Shown here piece after piece: positions 16,502 through 24,509 of a DNA stretch of 64,000 nt (positions are counted from its first letter, which is position 1; every line of letters begins with the position of its first letter). The notes beneath the pieces were generated by a model that had not been told where the DNA came from, did no database searches, and worked only from the letters and a program-made list of their open reading frames with translations. This stretch comes from an uncultured Draconibacterium sp. Lineage in GTDB: Bacteria; Bacteroidota; Bacteroidia; Bacteroidales; Prolixibacteraceae. Location: the NCBI RefSeq assembly GCF_963676735.1, contig NZ_OY781464.1:2203001-2267000 (forward strand), written 5' to 3'. Made by a program: the position numbers and the translations under genes.

Positions 16502-17971
16502 TTATTTTTCGAAATAAACGCCGCCTTTTTCAAGGGCTTTTCGGAGAGTTTTATAAGGTAAAGTCCGCGAGTTAAAGCCATTTAAAGCACACAGCGCGGC
16601 AGCTGTACCACTGGCTTGTCCTTGCCCCATGCAGCTAACCGTATTGCGTGTAGACATGTGCGCCCGGTGGTCTGAAGTAATCATCATTCCCGATACATAC
16701 AAATTATCAAGACCTTTTACACAAAGTGCACGGTAAGGAATTCCGTAGCTGCCACCATTGGCCACCTGCAAGCGCGGTGCCATATCGTGAAAACCATAAA
16801 CAAACACATCATCATCAAAATGAACGCCATTAATTACATCTTCGTGGGAAATATCGTAATCGCAACTTATTAATCGGCCGCGCCGGATAACAAGTGAGGG
16901 AGCGGTGCGGGTCATAAATGTTTTTTCGAATCCGGGAATATGCTCGCGGAAAAGCTCTACCCCTTTTTTCATTCGTTTGCGCAACTCCAACTCTGCCTTA
17001 GCAACGGTATCGCGGTCGGTAGGACTTTTATCAAGCTTCATGTTCATTTTAATAAACATGAGGTAGTTGTCTTGAGTGGTAGTGGAAATTGCTGACAGTC
17101 CGATTTTACGCGCCCCTTTAATAAACTCCTCAGGATAGCCTTGCGAGCCTTCAGCTCCTATGCGGATAATTCTTCCGGGCTCTCCGCTGCGCACACCATA
17201 AGCCAGTTGATGCACAGCATCCCTATCGGCCAGAAATTTGTAGTATTTTTCAATGTCAACATTACCAAGACCCATACTATTTACCACTGCATAATCGTTG
17301 GGTTCGGTAAAATCGGCTCCGGCGTGGGCTGCTAAATCAGCATATCCGGTGCAATCCACAAACGATTTTGCAAAAATTACTTCGCGGCCCGAGCGACTTT
17401 CCAGAATAGCTCCTTTTACCACGCTTCCTTCAACAACTGCACCAGCCAACAAGGTATTTACACAAACATAAACACCCGCTTCGTCGAGCATTTCATGGGC
17501 ATTTAGTTTATACAGTTCCGTATCAATTGCGGTACATACCGAGTCGTATTCAAAATGTTTTTCCATTTCTGCATAACCCGTTGCGCCGCCCATTGCCGTT
17601 AAACGGTCGACCATTTCAGCCGGGATACCGCGCACCAGCTGGCGTTTCTCAACACCCGGAAAAGCTTTCCACAGGTTGTAAAAGCTGTGTAAAGCAGTTC
17701 CGCCTTCAACGGCAATACCTCCCACATAGCCTTTGTTTTCTACCAGAATTGTTTTGGCGCCCTGGCGTGCAGCAGCAATGGCACAAATTACTCCGGCCGT
17801 ACCACCACCGGCCACCAACACATCAAACTCACGTGCCGGAAGTTTTTTAGCTTCTTCGTTAAAAAATCCGGGTTCAGGAATTGCTCCCTGGTTATTCGAC
17901 CATGCTGGGTTCCCTGCTAGAAGGCCCAAACCAAGGGCTCCGGTAGTTTTGTAAAAGTCTCTTCTTTTCAT
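16502..17971 (-). CDS. Exported FAD-dependent oxidoreductase
   Basis: The 489-residue protein starts with a Tat-type signal (MKRRDFYKTTGALGLGLLAG) and has the dinucleotide-binding motif FDVLVAGGGTAGVICAIAAA (49-68) followed by KTILVENKGYVGG. The C-terminal ends of this FAD_oxidored family (GIPYRALCVKGLDNLYVSG; MGQGQASGTAAAL) are also present. It should be folded with FAD in the cytoplasm and then exported. It leads the unit with DUF1593 and the enolase-superfamily gene. A TTGTATACAA palindrome stands 27 bp upstream of the ATG, so it probably belongs to the GntR regulon. The substrate could be a sugar or polyol oxidised outside the cytoplasm; this is a guess from context. Confidence 0.8.
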   Translation of the reverse strand: MKRRDFYKTTGALGLGLLAGNPAWSNNQGAIPEPGFFNEEAKKLPAREFDVLVAGGGTAGVICAIAAARQGAKTILVENKGYVGGIAVEGGTALHSFYNLWKAFPGVEKRQLVRGIPAEMVDRLTAMGGATGYAEMEKHFEYDSVCTAIDTELYKLNAHEMLDEAGVYVCVNTLLAGAVVEGSVVKGAILESRSGREVIFAKSFVDCTGYADLAAHAGADFTEPNDYAVVNSMGLGNVDIEKYYKFLADRDAVHQLAYGVRSGEPGRIIRIGAEGSQGYPEEFIKGARKIGLSAISTTTQDNYLMFIKMNMKLDKSPTDRDTVAKAELELRKRMKKGVELFREHIPGFEKTFMTRTAPSLVIRRGRLISCDYDISHEDVINGVHFDDDVFVYGFHDMAPRLQVANGGSYGIPYRALCVKGLDNLYVSGMMITSDHRAHMSTRNTVSCMGQGQASGTAAALCALNGFNSRTLPYKTLRKALEKGGVYFEK

Positions 17972-17997
17972 TTTGGTTTAGATTGATTTTTTGAATA

Positions 17998-18007
17998 TTG
18001 TATACAA
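17998..18007. promoter_or_regulatory. Putative GntR operator upstream of the FAD/DUF1593/enolase unit
   Basis: A perfect TTGTATACAA, 27 bp upstream of the FAD oxidoreductase ATG at 17971, identical to both copies in front of gntR. This ties the exported-enzyme unit to the same regulator. Confidence 0.75.
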
Positions 18008-18120
18008 TGACAAGATACAAAACTTTAACGAAAATAAATTGAGACAAACAAATTTGAAATGATTTTAGATTACCACTCCACTAACTGATTTGTATAAGTC
18101 GGTCCGTTTGAATGAATGCT

Positions 18121-18715
18121 GCCGTTTTAATCAACTCAAATAGGGTCGATTAGCAATTTGGGTACGCCGTCTTCCTGAATACCATGGCACGAAAGCCAGC
18201 AACGCACAAATTTTGCCATCGTCATCTTCAAAAAAAGTAAGGTCATTGCCGTTACAAAGTGGCTTATTTTCCGTAACAACCGTATTAGGGCCTTAAATAT
18301 TATCAGCGACTACATAGCCTGTATGCTGACCATACAAAACACAAACTATCGTTTCTGCAATTAAACAGAGCATAGTATTTTACTCCTATTTTTTGTATTT
18401 CAGGTGCCCATAAAAGGCGATGATATCATTTATCTATCGCAGAACGTTTAACCATATAGTCCATAAACACCCAATTCAGTAAGTCTTTTTATTTATACAA
18501 AACCACGCCCGGGTTCAGGTTTCCGTCAGTTTCCTGCCGTGGTCAATGCGGATGTGATGTTCCGGTTAAATACCACCAATCGCCATCGCGCAGCCCGTTT
18601 GGGTCGATACCGTTTGAAATTGGATTTTGGTATTCGAAAGTTTGTTTTTTTTTTGATTGCAAGCAAAAAGCACAACCACCATTGTTACTATCAGTATTAC
18701 GTTCCGTTCAAAATT
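18121..18715 (-). pseudogene. Broken GH43 family lipoprotein gene
   Basis: Minus-strand translation in changing frames gives an ordered GH43 protein. A lipoprotein signal comes first (MVVVLFACNQ), then FEYQNPISNGIDPNGLRDGD and WWYLTGTSHPH followed by a stop. A shifted frame has LNPGVVLYK and then SKDLLNWVFMDYMVKRS. After another stop come RLLWAPEIQKIGVKYYALF, with the GH43 hallmark WAPEI, and later NGNDLTFFEDDDGKICALLA. At least three stops or frameshifts and loss of the C-terminal half make it a pseudogene. GH43 enzymes act on arabinosides, xylosides and galactosides. It lies upstream of the FAD unit and downstream of the sulfatase. Confidence 0.75.
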
Positions 18716-18822
18716 TTCAAGTTAACAATACTTTACTTTAAAATTTGAGAACGGATGGAATCGCTCCGCTCTTACGTCAACTTTTTTAATCAAACTTGTT
18801 TTTGAATTTATGATTTAAAAAG

Positions 18823-18838
18823 TTCATGTTCGTTTCAT
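18823..18838. repeat. Repeat copy 1, 16 bp
   Basis: TTCATGTTCGTTTCAT is repeated exactly 120 bp further on at 18943. The flanks are partly alike: both copies are preceded by GAATTTA about 20 bases upstream and followed by xTG. Confidence 0.6.
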
Positions 18839-18942
18839 CTGTTTAAAATTTTTTGATTTCTGAATGTTCAAAAAATTTGAAGATATTCAGGAACTCACAT
18901 AAATTTTAATCATTCTTTTTTGTGAATTTAGAATGAGGAAAA

Positions 18943-18958
18943 TTCATGTTCGTTTCAT
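18943..18958. repeat. Repeat copy 2, 16 bp
   Basis: This is the second exact copy of TTCATGTTCGTTTCAT. A degenerate third copy may lie near 19046. The meaning is unknown; it may be decayed repeat-element DNA or a protein-binding site. Confidence 0.6.
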
Positions 18959-19147
18959 ATGATTATTGTTAATAGTTTTTAAAGGTATCTGATGTAACCC
19001 GCGATGAATTAAATTTTGTTTCAGATATAGATTCACAAAATAAAATCCATGCTTGTTTTAGCAGTAACAGTTTTAATCTGCTCCAAAAATAACCTGACAC
19101 GTTGCCGAGCTTTTGTTTTGGGGTGTTTTTGTTTTGTCTAAATGCAC

Positions 19148-19184
19148 ATCAGCGACAAACAGAAAAATTTTGTTTGTCGCTGAT
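19148..19184 (-). terminator. Perfect 14-bp hairpin behind the sulfatase gene
   Basis: ATCAGCGACAAACA pairs perfectly with TGTTTGTCGCTGAT across a nine-base loop. It begins 15 bp after the sulfatase stop at 19199. There is no T-run after it on the minus strand, so it may act as a transcript-stabilising 3' hairpin rather than a full intrinsic terminator. Confidence 0.6.
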
Positions 19185-19198
19185 ATAAGTACAAGCTG

Positions 19199-20755
19199 CT
19201 ATTTCAACTCCAGGTTTTGTACATTGGAGTATTCTTTTCCGCGAATGCGCTCAAATTCAGCAATAAGTTCTTCCAATATTTCAGGGTTTTCGTCTGCTAC
19301 GTTTTTTTGCTGGCTAATGTCGCTGCTTAAATCGTACAATTGCCATTCCATTTCGTTGCCCAATTCAATATTAACCTGGGTATTTATTTTGGCACCTTTG
19401 TAGGGAGGAATCAGGGCCCAGTTTCCGCTGCGCATGGCGGTACGGCTTGTGGCTTCCAATATCAACGATTGACGACCTTCGTCGCTGTTACCCATCATTA
19501 CATCAAGCAAAGGCTCGCTGTCCATTGTTTGTGCATCGCTACCTACCAATTCTGCTAAGGAGGCTAAAATATCCACCTGACAAACCAAGGCATCTGATAC
19601 TTTTGGTTGTATTTTTCCTTTCCAGTAAGTTATAAACGGCACACGGGTTCCGGCTTGAAACAAGCTGTATTTACCTCCGCGCAATGCACCGGCAGGTTTA
19701 TGATCGCCTAATTTCTCAACAGCATCATCATAGTAACCGTCATTAAGTACAGGGCCGTTGTCGCTCGAAAAAATGATCAAAGTATTCTCCAGCACTCCTT
19801 CTTCTTCCAATGTTTTCACAAATTCACCCAAACACCAGTCGGCTTCAACAATTACATCGCCTCGCGGCCCCATTCCGGATGTTCCTTCGAAACGAGGATG
19901 TGGCGTACGCGGAACATGAGGCTGTTGCATAGTGTAAACCAAGAAGAAAGGCTGATTTTTATGTGCTTTTACATACGCCTGAGCTTTAGCAAGAAAATGA
20001 TCGGCCATATCAACATCTGTCCAACGTGCCGCTTCGCCGCCTTTCATGTAACCAATGCGGGGAATACCGTTAATAATGGTATTGTTATGGCCATGATGCC
20101 ACATCTGGTATGTACACAATTCGGGATTTTCTTTACCTGTCGGCTGTCCCTCAAAGTTATTTTGATAATCAATTTCAATCGGATCATTTTTATCCAGGCC
20201 ATCAACATATCCGTTATCGATGTACACTGTTGGTACGCGGTCTTGGGTAGCTGCCATAATATAGGCATCATCAAAACCCACTTCGTTTGGCCCGGGTTTT
20301 ACATGTTCATTCCAGTCGACCACGCCTGTACCTAAACCAAGGTGCCATTTCCCTACAATACCGGTATGGTAGCCTTTTTCTTTAAATATTTTTGGAATGG
20401 TTACCTGCGCCGTATCGATAATTAGAGGTGCTGTTCCGGGTAAAATTTTAGCCTGGTCGTTTCTCCACGGATAAACACCGGTTAGCAGGCCATATCGACT
20501 GGGCGTGCAGGTAGCCGACGTGGCATGTCCATCGGTAAAACGTACTCCGCCTTCTGCCAATTTATCGAAATTTGGTGTTTTTAATTCGGTTGCTCCGTAT
20601 GCGCCCATGTCTCCGTACCCCAAATCATCCATATAAATAATCACCACATTTGGTTTTTCTTCTGACTGCGCATCGGTTTTCTGCGTTTTGCTCTGGCATC
20701 CTACCAACAGGCCAATTCCCACAAGTAATGATGCAATAATACCGGTTCTTTTCAT
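19199..20755 (-). CDS. Lipoprotein sulfatase (S1 family)
   Basis: The 518-residue protein has a lipoprotein signal ending in LLVGC (C20) and an N-terminal sulfatase domain. PNVVIIYMDDLGYGDMGAYG supplies the metal-binding aspartates, and CTPSR (83-87) is the formylglycine signature, so a maturation enzyme encoded elsewhere is needed. KWHLGLG and FSSDNGPVLNDG are further active-site blocks. It should remove sulfate esters from a sulfated, probably algal, glycan at the cell envelope. Length and ending (WQLYDLSSDISQQKNVA) are normal. It appears monocistronic, with a -7-type box upstream at 20796 and a hairpin behind. No TGTATACA site stands before it, so regulation seems separate from the GntR units. 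Confidence 0.9.
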   Translation of the reverse strand: MKRTGIIASLLVGIGLLVGCQSKTQKTDAQSEEKPNVVIIYMDDLGYGDMGAYGATELKTPNFDKLAEGGVRFTDGHATSATCTPSRYGLLTGVYPWRNDQAKILPGTAPLIIDTAQVTIPKIFKEKGYHTGIVGKWHLGLGTGVVDWNEHVKPGPNEVGFDDAYIMAATQDRVPTVYIDNGYVDGLDKNDPIEIDYQNNFEGQPTGKENPELCTYQMWHHGHNNTIINGIPRIGYMKGGEAARWTDVDMADHFLAKAQAYVKAHKNQPFFLVYTMQQPHVPRTPHPRFEGTSGMGPRGDVIVEADWCLGEFVKTLEEEGVLENTLIIFSSDNGPVLNDGYYDDAVEKLGDHKPAGALRGGKYSLFQAGTRVPFITYWKGKIQPKVSDALVCQVDILASLAELVGSDAQTMDSEPLLDVMMGNSDEGRQSLILEATSRTAMRSGNWALIPPYKGAKINTQVNIELGNEMEWQLYDLSSDISQQKNVADENPEILEELIAEFERIRGKEYSNVQNLELK

Positions 20756-20795
20756 TCGTATAAATTTTATTAAGTTGATTTTGATTTTACGCTGC

Positions 20796-20803
20796 CAAAA
20801 TTA
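20796..20803 (-). promoter_or_regulatory. Possible -7 box of the sulfatase gene
   Basis: On the minus strand this reads TAATTTTG, matching TAnnTTTG, 40 bp upstream of the ATG at 20755. No clear -33 element is seen. Confidence 0.4.
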
Positions 20804-21063
20804 CCGCTTTTTTGAAAAGTTTAAGTGGTGAAATTATTCATAAAAAGGGTGCTATTTAATTAAAATCGGTATTATTTGCAGTAAAACTACCTATTTTGTT
20901 CAAAACGTAAATAAGCTGGCGTGTCTATTTCAAGCTTAAAATTCATCCTATTTATTAGATGAATTAAAGCAATGGGGACATGGATTTCACAGGCGCTATC
21001 GTCCCTGTAAATTTCTATTCCTTTCAATCCCATCAAAGTCTGACTTATTTAACCAACCGGCAT
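20804..21063. other. Intergenic region with a doubtful 48-codon frame
   Basis: A minus-strand frame at 20887-21033 (MGLKGIEIYRDDSACEIHV start) has no recognisable family and no clear start signal. It lies between the sulfatase promoter and an integrase relict and may be debris of the same mobile element. I would not call it a gene. Confidence 0.25.
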
Positions 21064-21282
21064 TCATTTTTTCGCCACTCCTATATCGGTTATAGAAATC
21101 GTGGTTGCTTTCTTTGTATTTATGGCTGAAGGTATTTGGTATTTGCTTTTAGTAAATGGATAATGTTCTCGAGGCGAGAAACCAACATCGATCGCTTGAT
21201 TTATTATCGTCCTCAGATTTCGAAGATAAATTCCTGATGTTGCAATAGACTTTTTATTTGCCACCATCCAGGCCACAACCAA
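21064..21282 (-). pseudogene. Tyrosine recombinase (integrase) relict
   Basis: The 72-residue frame contains SGIYLRNLRTIINQAIDVGF followed by HYPFTKSKYQIPSA and KKATT. This is the order of the SAM-like core-binding domain and linker of Bacteroidota phage/transposon integrases. The N-terminal arm-binding part and the whole catalytic domain (Arg, His-x-x-Arg, Tyr) are missing. It abuts the stop of the dehydrogenase gene at 21286. It marks a past mobile-element event at the border between the carbohydrate region and core genes such as fumarase. Confidence 0.6.
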
Positions 21283-21285
21283 GTA

Positions 21286-22170
21286 CTAAACGCCTGACAT
21301 TCGTTCTAAAGCCAACATTAAAGCATGAGTACCCAGCTTTCCATGGCCCTGCGCCTGAACAGCAAGATACAGTTGTTTTACCAATGCAAGCCCCGGCAGG
21401 GATAGTTCCATTTGCTCGGCTTCCTTTAACGCAATACCCATATCTTTAATAAAATGTTCTACAAAAAATCCGGGGTCGAAATTTCGATTTACTATACGTG
21501 GAGCGAGATTATCCAGGGTCCAACATCCGGCTGCCCCGCCACTTATAGATGATAACATTGTTGGCAAATCAAGACCTGCTTTATGGCCATATAACAACGA
21601 TTCGCAAACGCCAATCATTGTTCCGGCAATAGTTATCTGATTGCACATTTTTGTGTGCTGTCCCGATCCGGCTTTTCCCTGGAAAACAATTTGTTTCCCC
21701 ATTAGTTCAAGTAAAGGCAGCACTTTATCAAAAGTTGCTTTATCGCCTCCTGCCATTATTGAAAGGGTTGCATTTTTTGCCCCCACATCGCCTCCCGAAA
21801 CCGGAGCATCAAGGGCATTGGCTCCACGGGCTTTTGCTGCTTTGTATATTTCAACGGCCAAACTCGGTTCTGTTGTTGTCATATCAACAAGTATGGCAGC
21901 AGGTTTTGCCTGTTCCAGTATTCCTTTTTCGCCGAAATATACTTCGTGTACATCTTTCGGAAAGCCAACAATTGTAAATACCACATCTGAAACTGCCGCA
22001 ACATCAGCCGGGCTATCAGCCCAATTCACACCACTTTTTAGCAGTTTTTCAGCCTTGCTTTTTGTACGGGAAAAAGCTGTGCACTTATAACCGGCACTAT
22101 TTAAGTGGCCCAACATTGAGGTACCCATAACCCCGGTACCAATCCAACCAATCGACAGATTCTGTTTCAT
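21286..22170 (-). CDS. NAD(P)-dependent beta-hydroxyacid dehydrogenase
   Basis: The 294-residue cytoplasmic protein has the Rossmann motif IGWIGTGVMGTSMLGHL (8-24), the substrate-binding block DAPVSGGDVGAKN and the catalytic-lysine helix GSGQHTKMCNQ. This places it in the family of 3-hydroxyisobutyrate, tartronate-semialdehyde and L-threonate dehydrogenases. It oxidises a beta-hydroxyacid or reduces a semialdehyde. With sugar-acid genes upstream in the window it could act on a C3 or C4 acid, but no operator is seen. It is full length, directly followed by the integrase relict, and stands alone between that relict and the fumarase gene. Confidence 0.85.
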   Translation of the reverse strand: MKQNLSIGWIGTGVMGTSMLGHLNSAGYKCTAFSRTKSKAEKLLKSGVNWADSPADVAAVSDVVFTIVGFPKDVHEVYFGEKGILEQAKPAAILVDMTTTEPSLAVEIYKAAKARGANALDAPVSGGDVGAKNATLSIMAGGDKATFDKVLPLLELMGKQIVFQGKAGSGQHTKMCNQITIAGTMIGVCESLLYGHKAGLDLPTMLSSISGGAAGCWTLDNLAPRIVNRNFDPGFFVEHFIKDMGIALKEAEQMELSLPGLALVKQLYLAVQAQGHGKLGTHALMLALERMSGV

Positions 22171-22642
22171 AACGATGCTTTAAGTGCAGCCAAAACTACA
22201 GCTTTACAAACATTTGACAAAATTCAAAAAGCCAAAATTACGATGTTCTAACCTTCTATGAACTGTGTTAAACGGCACCAGACTCCAACACCTGAAGACC
22301 AACTTCTGTTAACTATTGATTAATTTTTCTGAATGAGAAATACCTTATTTAAAACCAGACCTCACCATTTTTATTCTTAAAAATTGTTTCTATAAAAAGC
22401 TTGTTTGCCGATAAACAGAGTCCTGATGACTTTTTAAAATACACAAATAACTGCTCCTCAAAACACTCAATTACAACACCTAGCAAACAATTAGTTTTTA
22501 AACAATTCAGATAATTAGTTATATTTAGCCCGAATCTTTCGCATAGATTTATTATTAAAAACGGGGAACAGATGCTGACTGGACTCCGTTTTTTTTTTGC
22601 CCAACCAATCACCATTTTTCTAAATTTGAGGTATTGGGAAGG
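22171..22642. other. Intergenic region between fumarase terminator and dehydrogenase
   Basis: No credible gene is seen. An ACGG...CCGTTTTTTTTTT arrangement near 22558-22601 could be a weak terminator on the plus strand. The rest is AT-rich, and a long minus frame that overlaps the fumarase gene looks spurious. Confidence 0.35.
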
Positions 22643-22673
22643 AAAAAAAACCTTCAGACTAACTCCGAAGGTT
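22643..22673 (-). terminator. Intrinsic terminator of the fumarase gene
   Basis: AACCTTC (22649-22655) and GAAGGTT (22667-22673) form a stem, and the minus-strand transcript continues into a T-run. It lies 25 bp after the fumarase stop. Confidence 0.75.
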
Positions 22674-22697
22674 CCTTTTTTTAAACGTACAAATAGT

Positions 22698-24302
22698 TTA
22701 TAATTCTTTAAAGAAATCGTTGCCTTTATCATCAACAATAATAAATGCGGGGAAATTCTCGACACGGATTTTGCGAACAGCTTCCATTCCCAAATCTTCA
22801 AAATCTACTACTTCAACCGACTTAATGCTGTTTTTAGCCAAAATTGCCGCTGGTCCACCAATTGATCCCAGGTAGAACCCGCCATGTTTTTTACACGCAT
22901 CGGTTACGGCCTGCGAGCGGTTGCCTTTTGCCAGCATAATCATCGAGCCACCATGGCTTTGGAACTCGTCAACATAAGGATCCATACGCCCGGCAGTGGT
23001 TGGACCAAAACTACCTGATGCCATTCCTTTTGGTGTTTTTGCAGGGCCGGCATAATAAACCGGGTGATTTTTAAAATACTCGGGCATTGGCATGCCCTCA
23101 TCGAGCATTTGCTTTATTTGAGCATGTGCAATATCGCGAGCAACAATTAATGTTCCACTTAGGTTAAGCCGGGTTTTTGTTGGATATTTCGTTAATTCGG
23201 CCAATACCTTATCCATTCCCTGGTCCAGATCAATATCAATTGCCGGACTCATTGATGGCGCCTTAGCTGGCAGGAAGCGGGCCGGATTTTTTTCCAGTTG
23301 CTCAAGGAAAATACCTTCTTTTGTAATTTTAGCTTTAATGTTACGGTCGGCACTGCAGCTAACACCCAAACCTACCGGGCACGACGCTGCGTGACGTGGT
23401 AAGCGAATAACACGCACATCGTGAACAAAGTATTTACCACCAAACTGAGCTCCAACACCACTCTCCTGGCAAATTTTTGTAACTTTTTCTTCCCATTCCA
23501 AATCACGGAAAGCCTGGCCGCCTTCGTTACCTTCGGTTGGTAGGTTATCGTAATAACCTGCCGATGCTTTTTTTACTGTTGCCAGAGTTGCCTCGGCTGA
23601 AGTTCCGCCAATTACCAAAGCCAGGTGATAAGGAGGACATGCTGATGTTCCTAAATCCATAATCTTTTCCTGAACAAATTTGGTCAGGTTTTCTTCGGTT
23701 AAAAGCGACTTCGTTTGTTGATATAAAAATGTTTTATTTCCGGAGCCACCACCTTTGGTAATAAACAAGAATTCGTACTTATTTCCCTGCTCAGCATAAA
23801 TATCAATTTGCGCAGGTAGGTTTGTTCCGGTATTCTTTTCTTTGGTCATGGTAAACGGAACCACTTGCGAATAGCGCAAATTCTTATCGGCGTAGGTTGA
23901 AAAAATCCCTTTTGACAGCATTTCGGCATCGTTTGCTCCGGTATACACATCTTCACCTTTTTTACCGATAACTATTGCAGTTCCGGTATCCTGGCAAGTG
24001 GGCAGTTCTCCTTCGGCCGAAACTGCCTGGTTCATCAACATGGTATGAGCCACAAACTTATCGTTATCTGTTGCTTCCGGATCTTCCAGAATTTTAGCCA
24101 GTTTTTCGAGGTGAGCAGCCCTAAGGTAAAACGACACATCGTTAAAAGCTTCTTTTGCCAGCTCTTCAAGTCCCTGTGGATCTACTTTCAGCAATTCGCG
24201 CCCGTCAACCTCTACTGTCGACACATAATCTTTGGTTATACAACGATATTCGGTATCGTCTTTTAAAATTGGAAATGGTTTTTGATATTTAAATTCTGCC
24301 AT
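22698..24302 (-). CDS. fumA: Class I fumarate hydratase
   Basis: The 534-residue enzyme interconverts fumarate and malate in the TCA cycle and in anaerobic succinate formation. It is the single-chain class I form with an oxygen-sensitive 4Fe-4S cluster. Cys103 (PTCQDTGT), Cys222 (GTSACPPYH) and Cys316 (GVSCSADR) have the spacing (119 and 94) of the known cluster ligands. GGGSGNKTFLYQ and LARDIAH-type blocks (IVARDIAHAQIKQML) are also seen, and the beta domain contains YYAGPAKTPKG and GSFGPTTAGRMD. It appears monocistronic, with a -7 box at 24331 and a terminator at 22643. Its location marks the start of the core-gene stretch. Confidence 0.95.
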   Translation of the reverse strand: MAEFKYQKPFPILKDDTEYRCITKDYVSTVEVDGRELLKVDPQGLEELAKEAFNDVSFYLRAAHLEKLAKILEDPEATDNDKFVAHTMLMNQAVSAEGELPTCQDTGTAIVIGKKGEDVYTGANDAEMLSKGIFSTYADKNLRYSQVVPFTMTKEKNTGTNLPAQIDIYAEQGNKYEFLFITKGGGSGNKTFLYQQTKSLLTEENLTKFVQEKIMDLGTSACPPYHLALVIGGTSAEATLATVKKASAGYYDNLPTEGNEGGQAFRDLEWEEKVTKICQESGVGAQFGGKYFVHDVRVIRLPRHAASCPVGLGVSCSADRNIKAKITKEGIFLEQLEKNPARFLPAKAPSMSPAIDIDLDQGMDKVLAELTKYPTKTRLNLSGTLIVARDIAHAQIKQMLDEGMPMPEYFKNHPVYYAGPAKTPKGMASGSFGPTTAGRMDPYVDEFQSHGGSMIMLAKGNRSQAVTDACKKHGGFYLGSIGGPAAILAKNSIKSVEVVDFEDLGMEAVRKIRVENFPAFIIVDDKGNDFFKEL

Positions 24303-24330
24303 TGTAAAATCGGTTAAATTAATTTTCGAT

Positions 24331-24338
24331 CAAAGATA
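24331..24338 (-). promoter_or_regulatory. -7 box of the fumarase gene
   Basis: On the minus strand this reads TATCTTTG, a full match to TAnnTTTG, 28 bp upstream of the ATG at 24302. Confidence 0.5.
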
Positions 24339-24509
24339 AAACTATTCGCTGGTTTCTATTTTTTTTTACCTGCAATCCTTAAAAATTTTAAATTCAATAC
24401 AGATTGGTTTATTAAAAAATCGTTGTTAATATCATTCACTAATTTAAAATCATTCTATCATTTTTGAATACGACTAACCATTACATTTGCCGCCAGATAT
24501 AAAAACAAG

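Larger units (their letters stand above)
18716..19147. other. Intergenic AT-rich region with a repeated 16-mer
   Basis: I see no coding sequence here. The notable content is the repeat pair at 18823 and 18943 and a weaker third copy near 19046 (TCCATGCTTGTTTTA). The region separates the GH43 relict from the sulfatase terminator. Confidence 0.4.

Noticed and set aside
20887..21033. A 48-codon minus-strand frame next to the integrase relict
   Set aside because: No family resemblance, no promoter and no conserved start; probably debris.
22555..22602. Possible plus-strand terminator (ACGG...CCGT followed by T-run)
   Set aside because: The stem is only about four bases with a long loop, and no plus-strand gene precedes it.
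22349..22801. A 150-codon minus-strand frame overlapping the fumarase end
   Set aside because: It overlaps the fumarase gene in another frame, has low-complexity hydrophobic text and spans the fumarase terminator.
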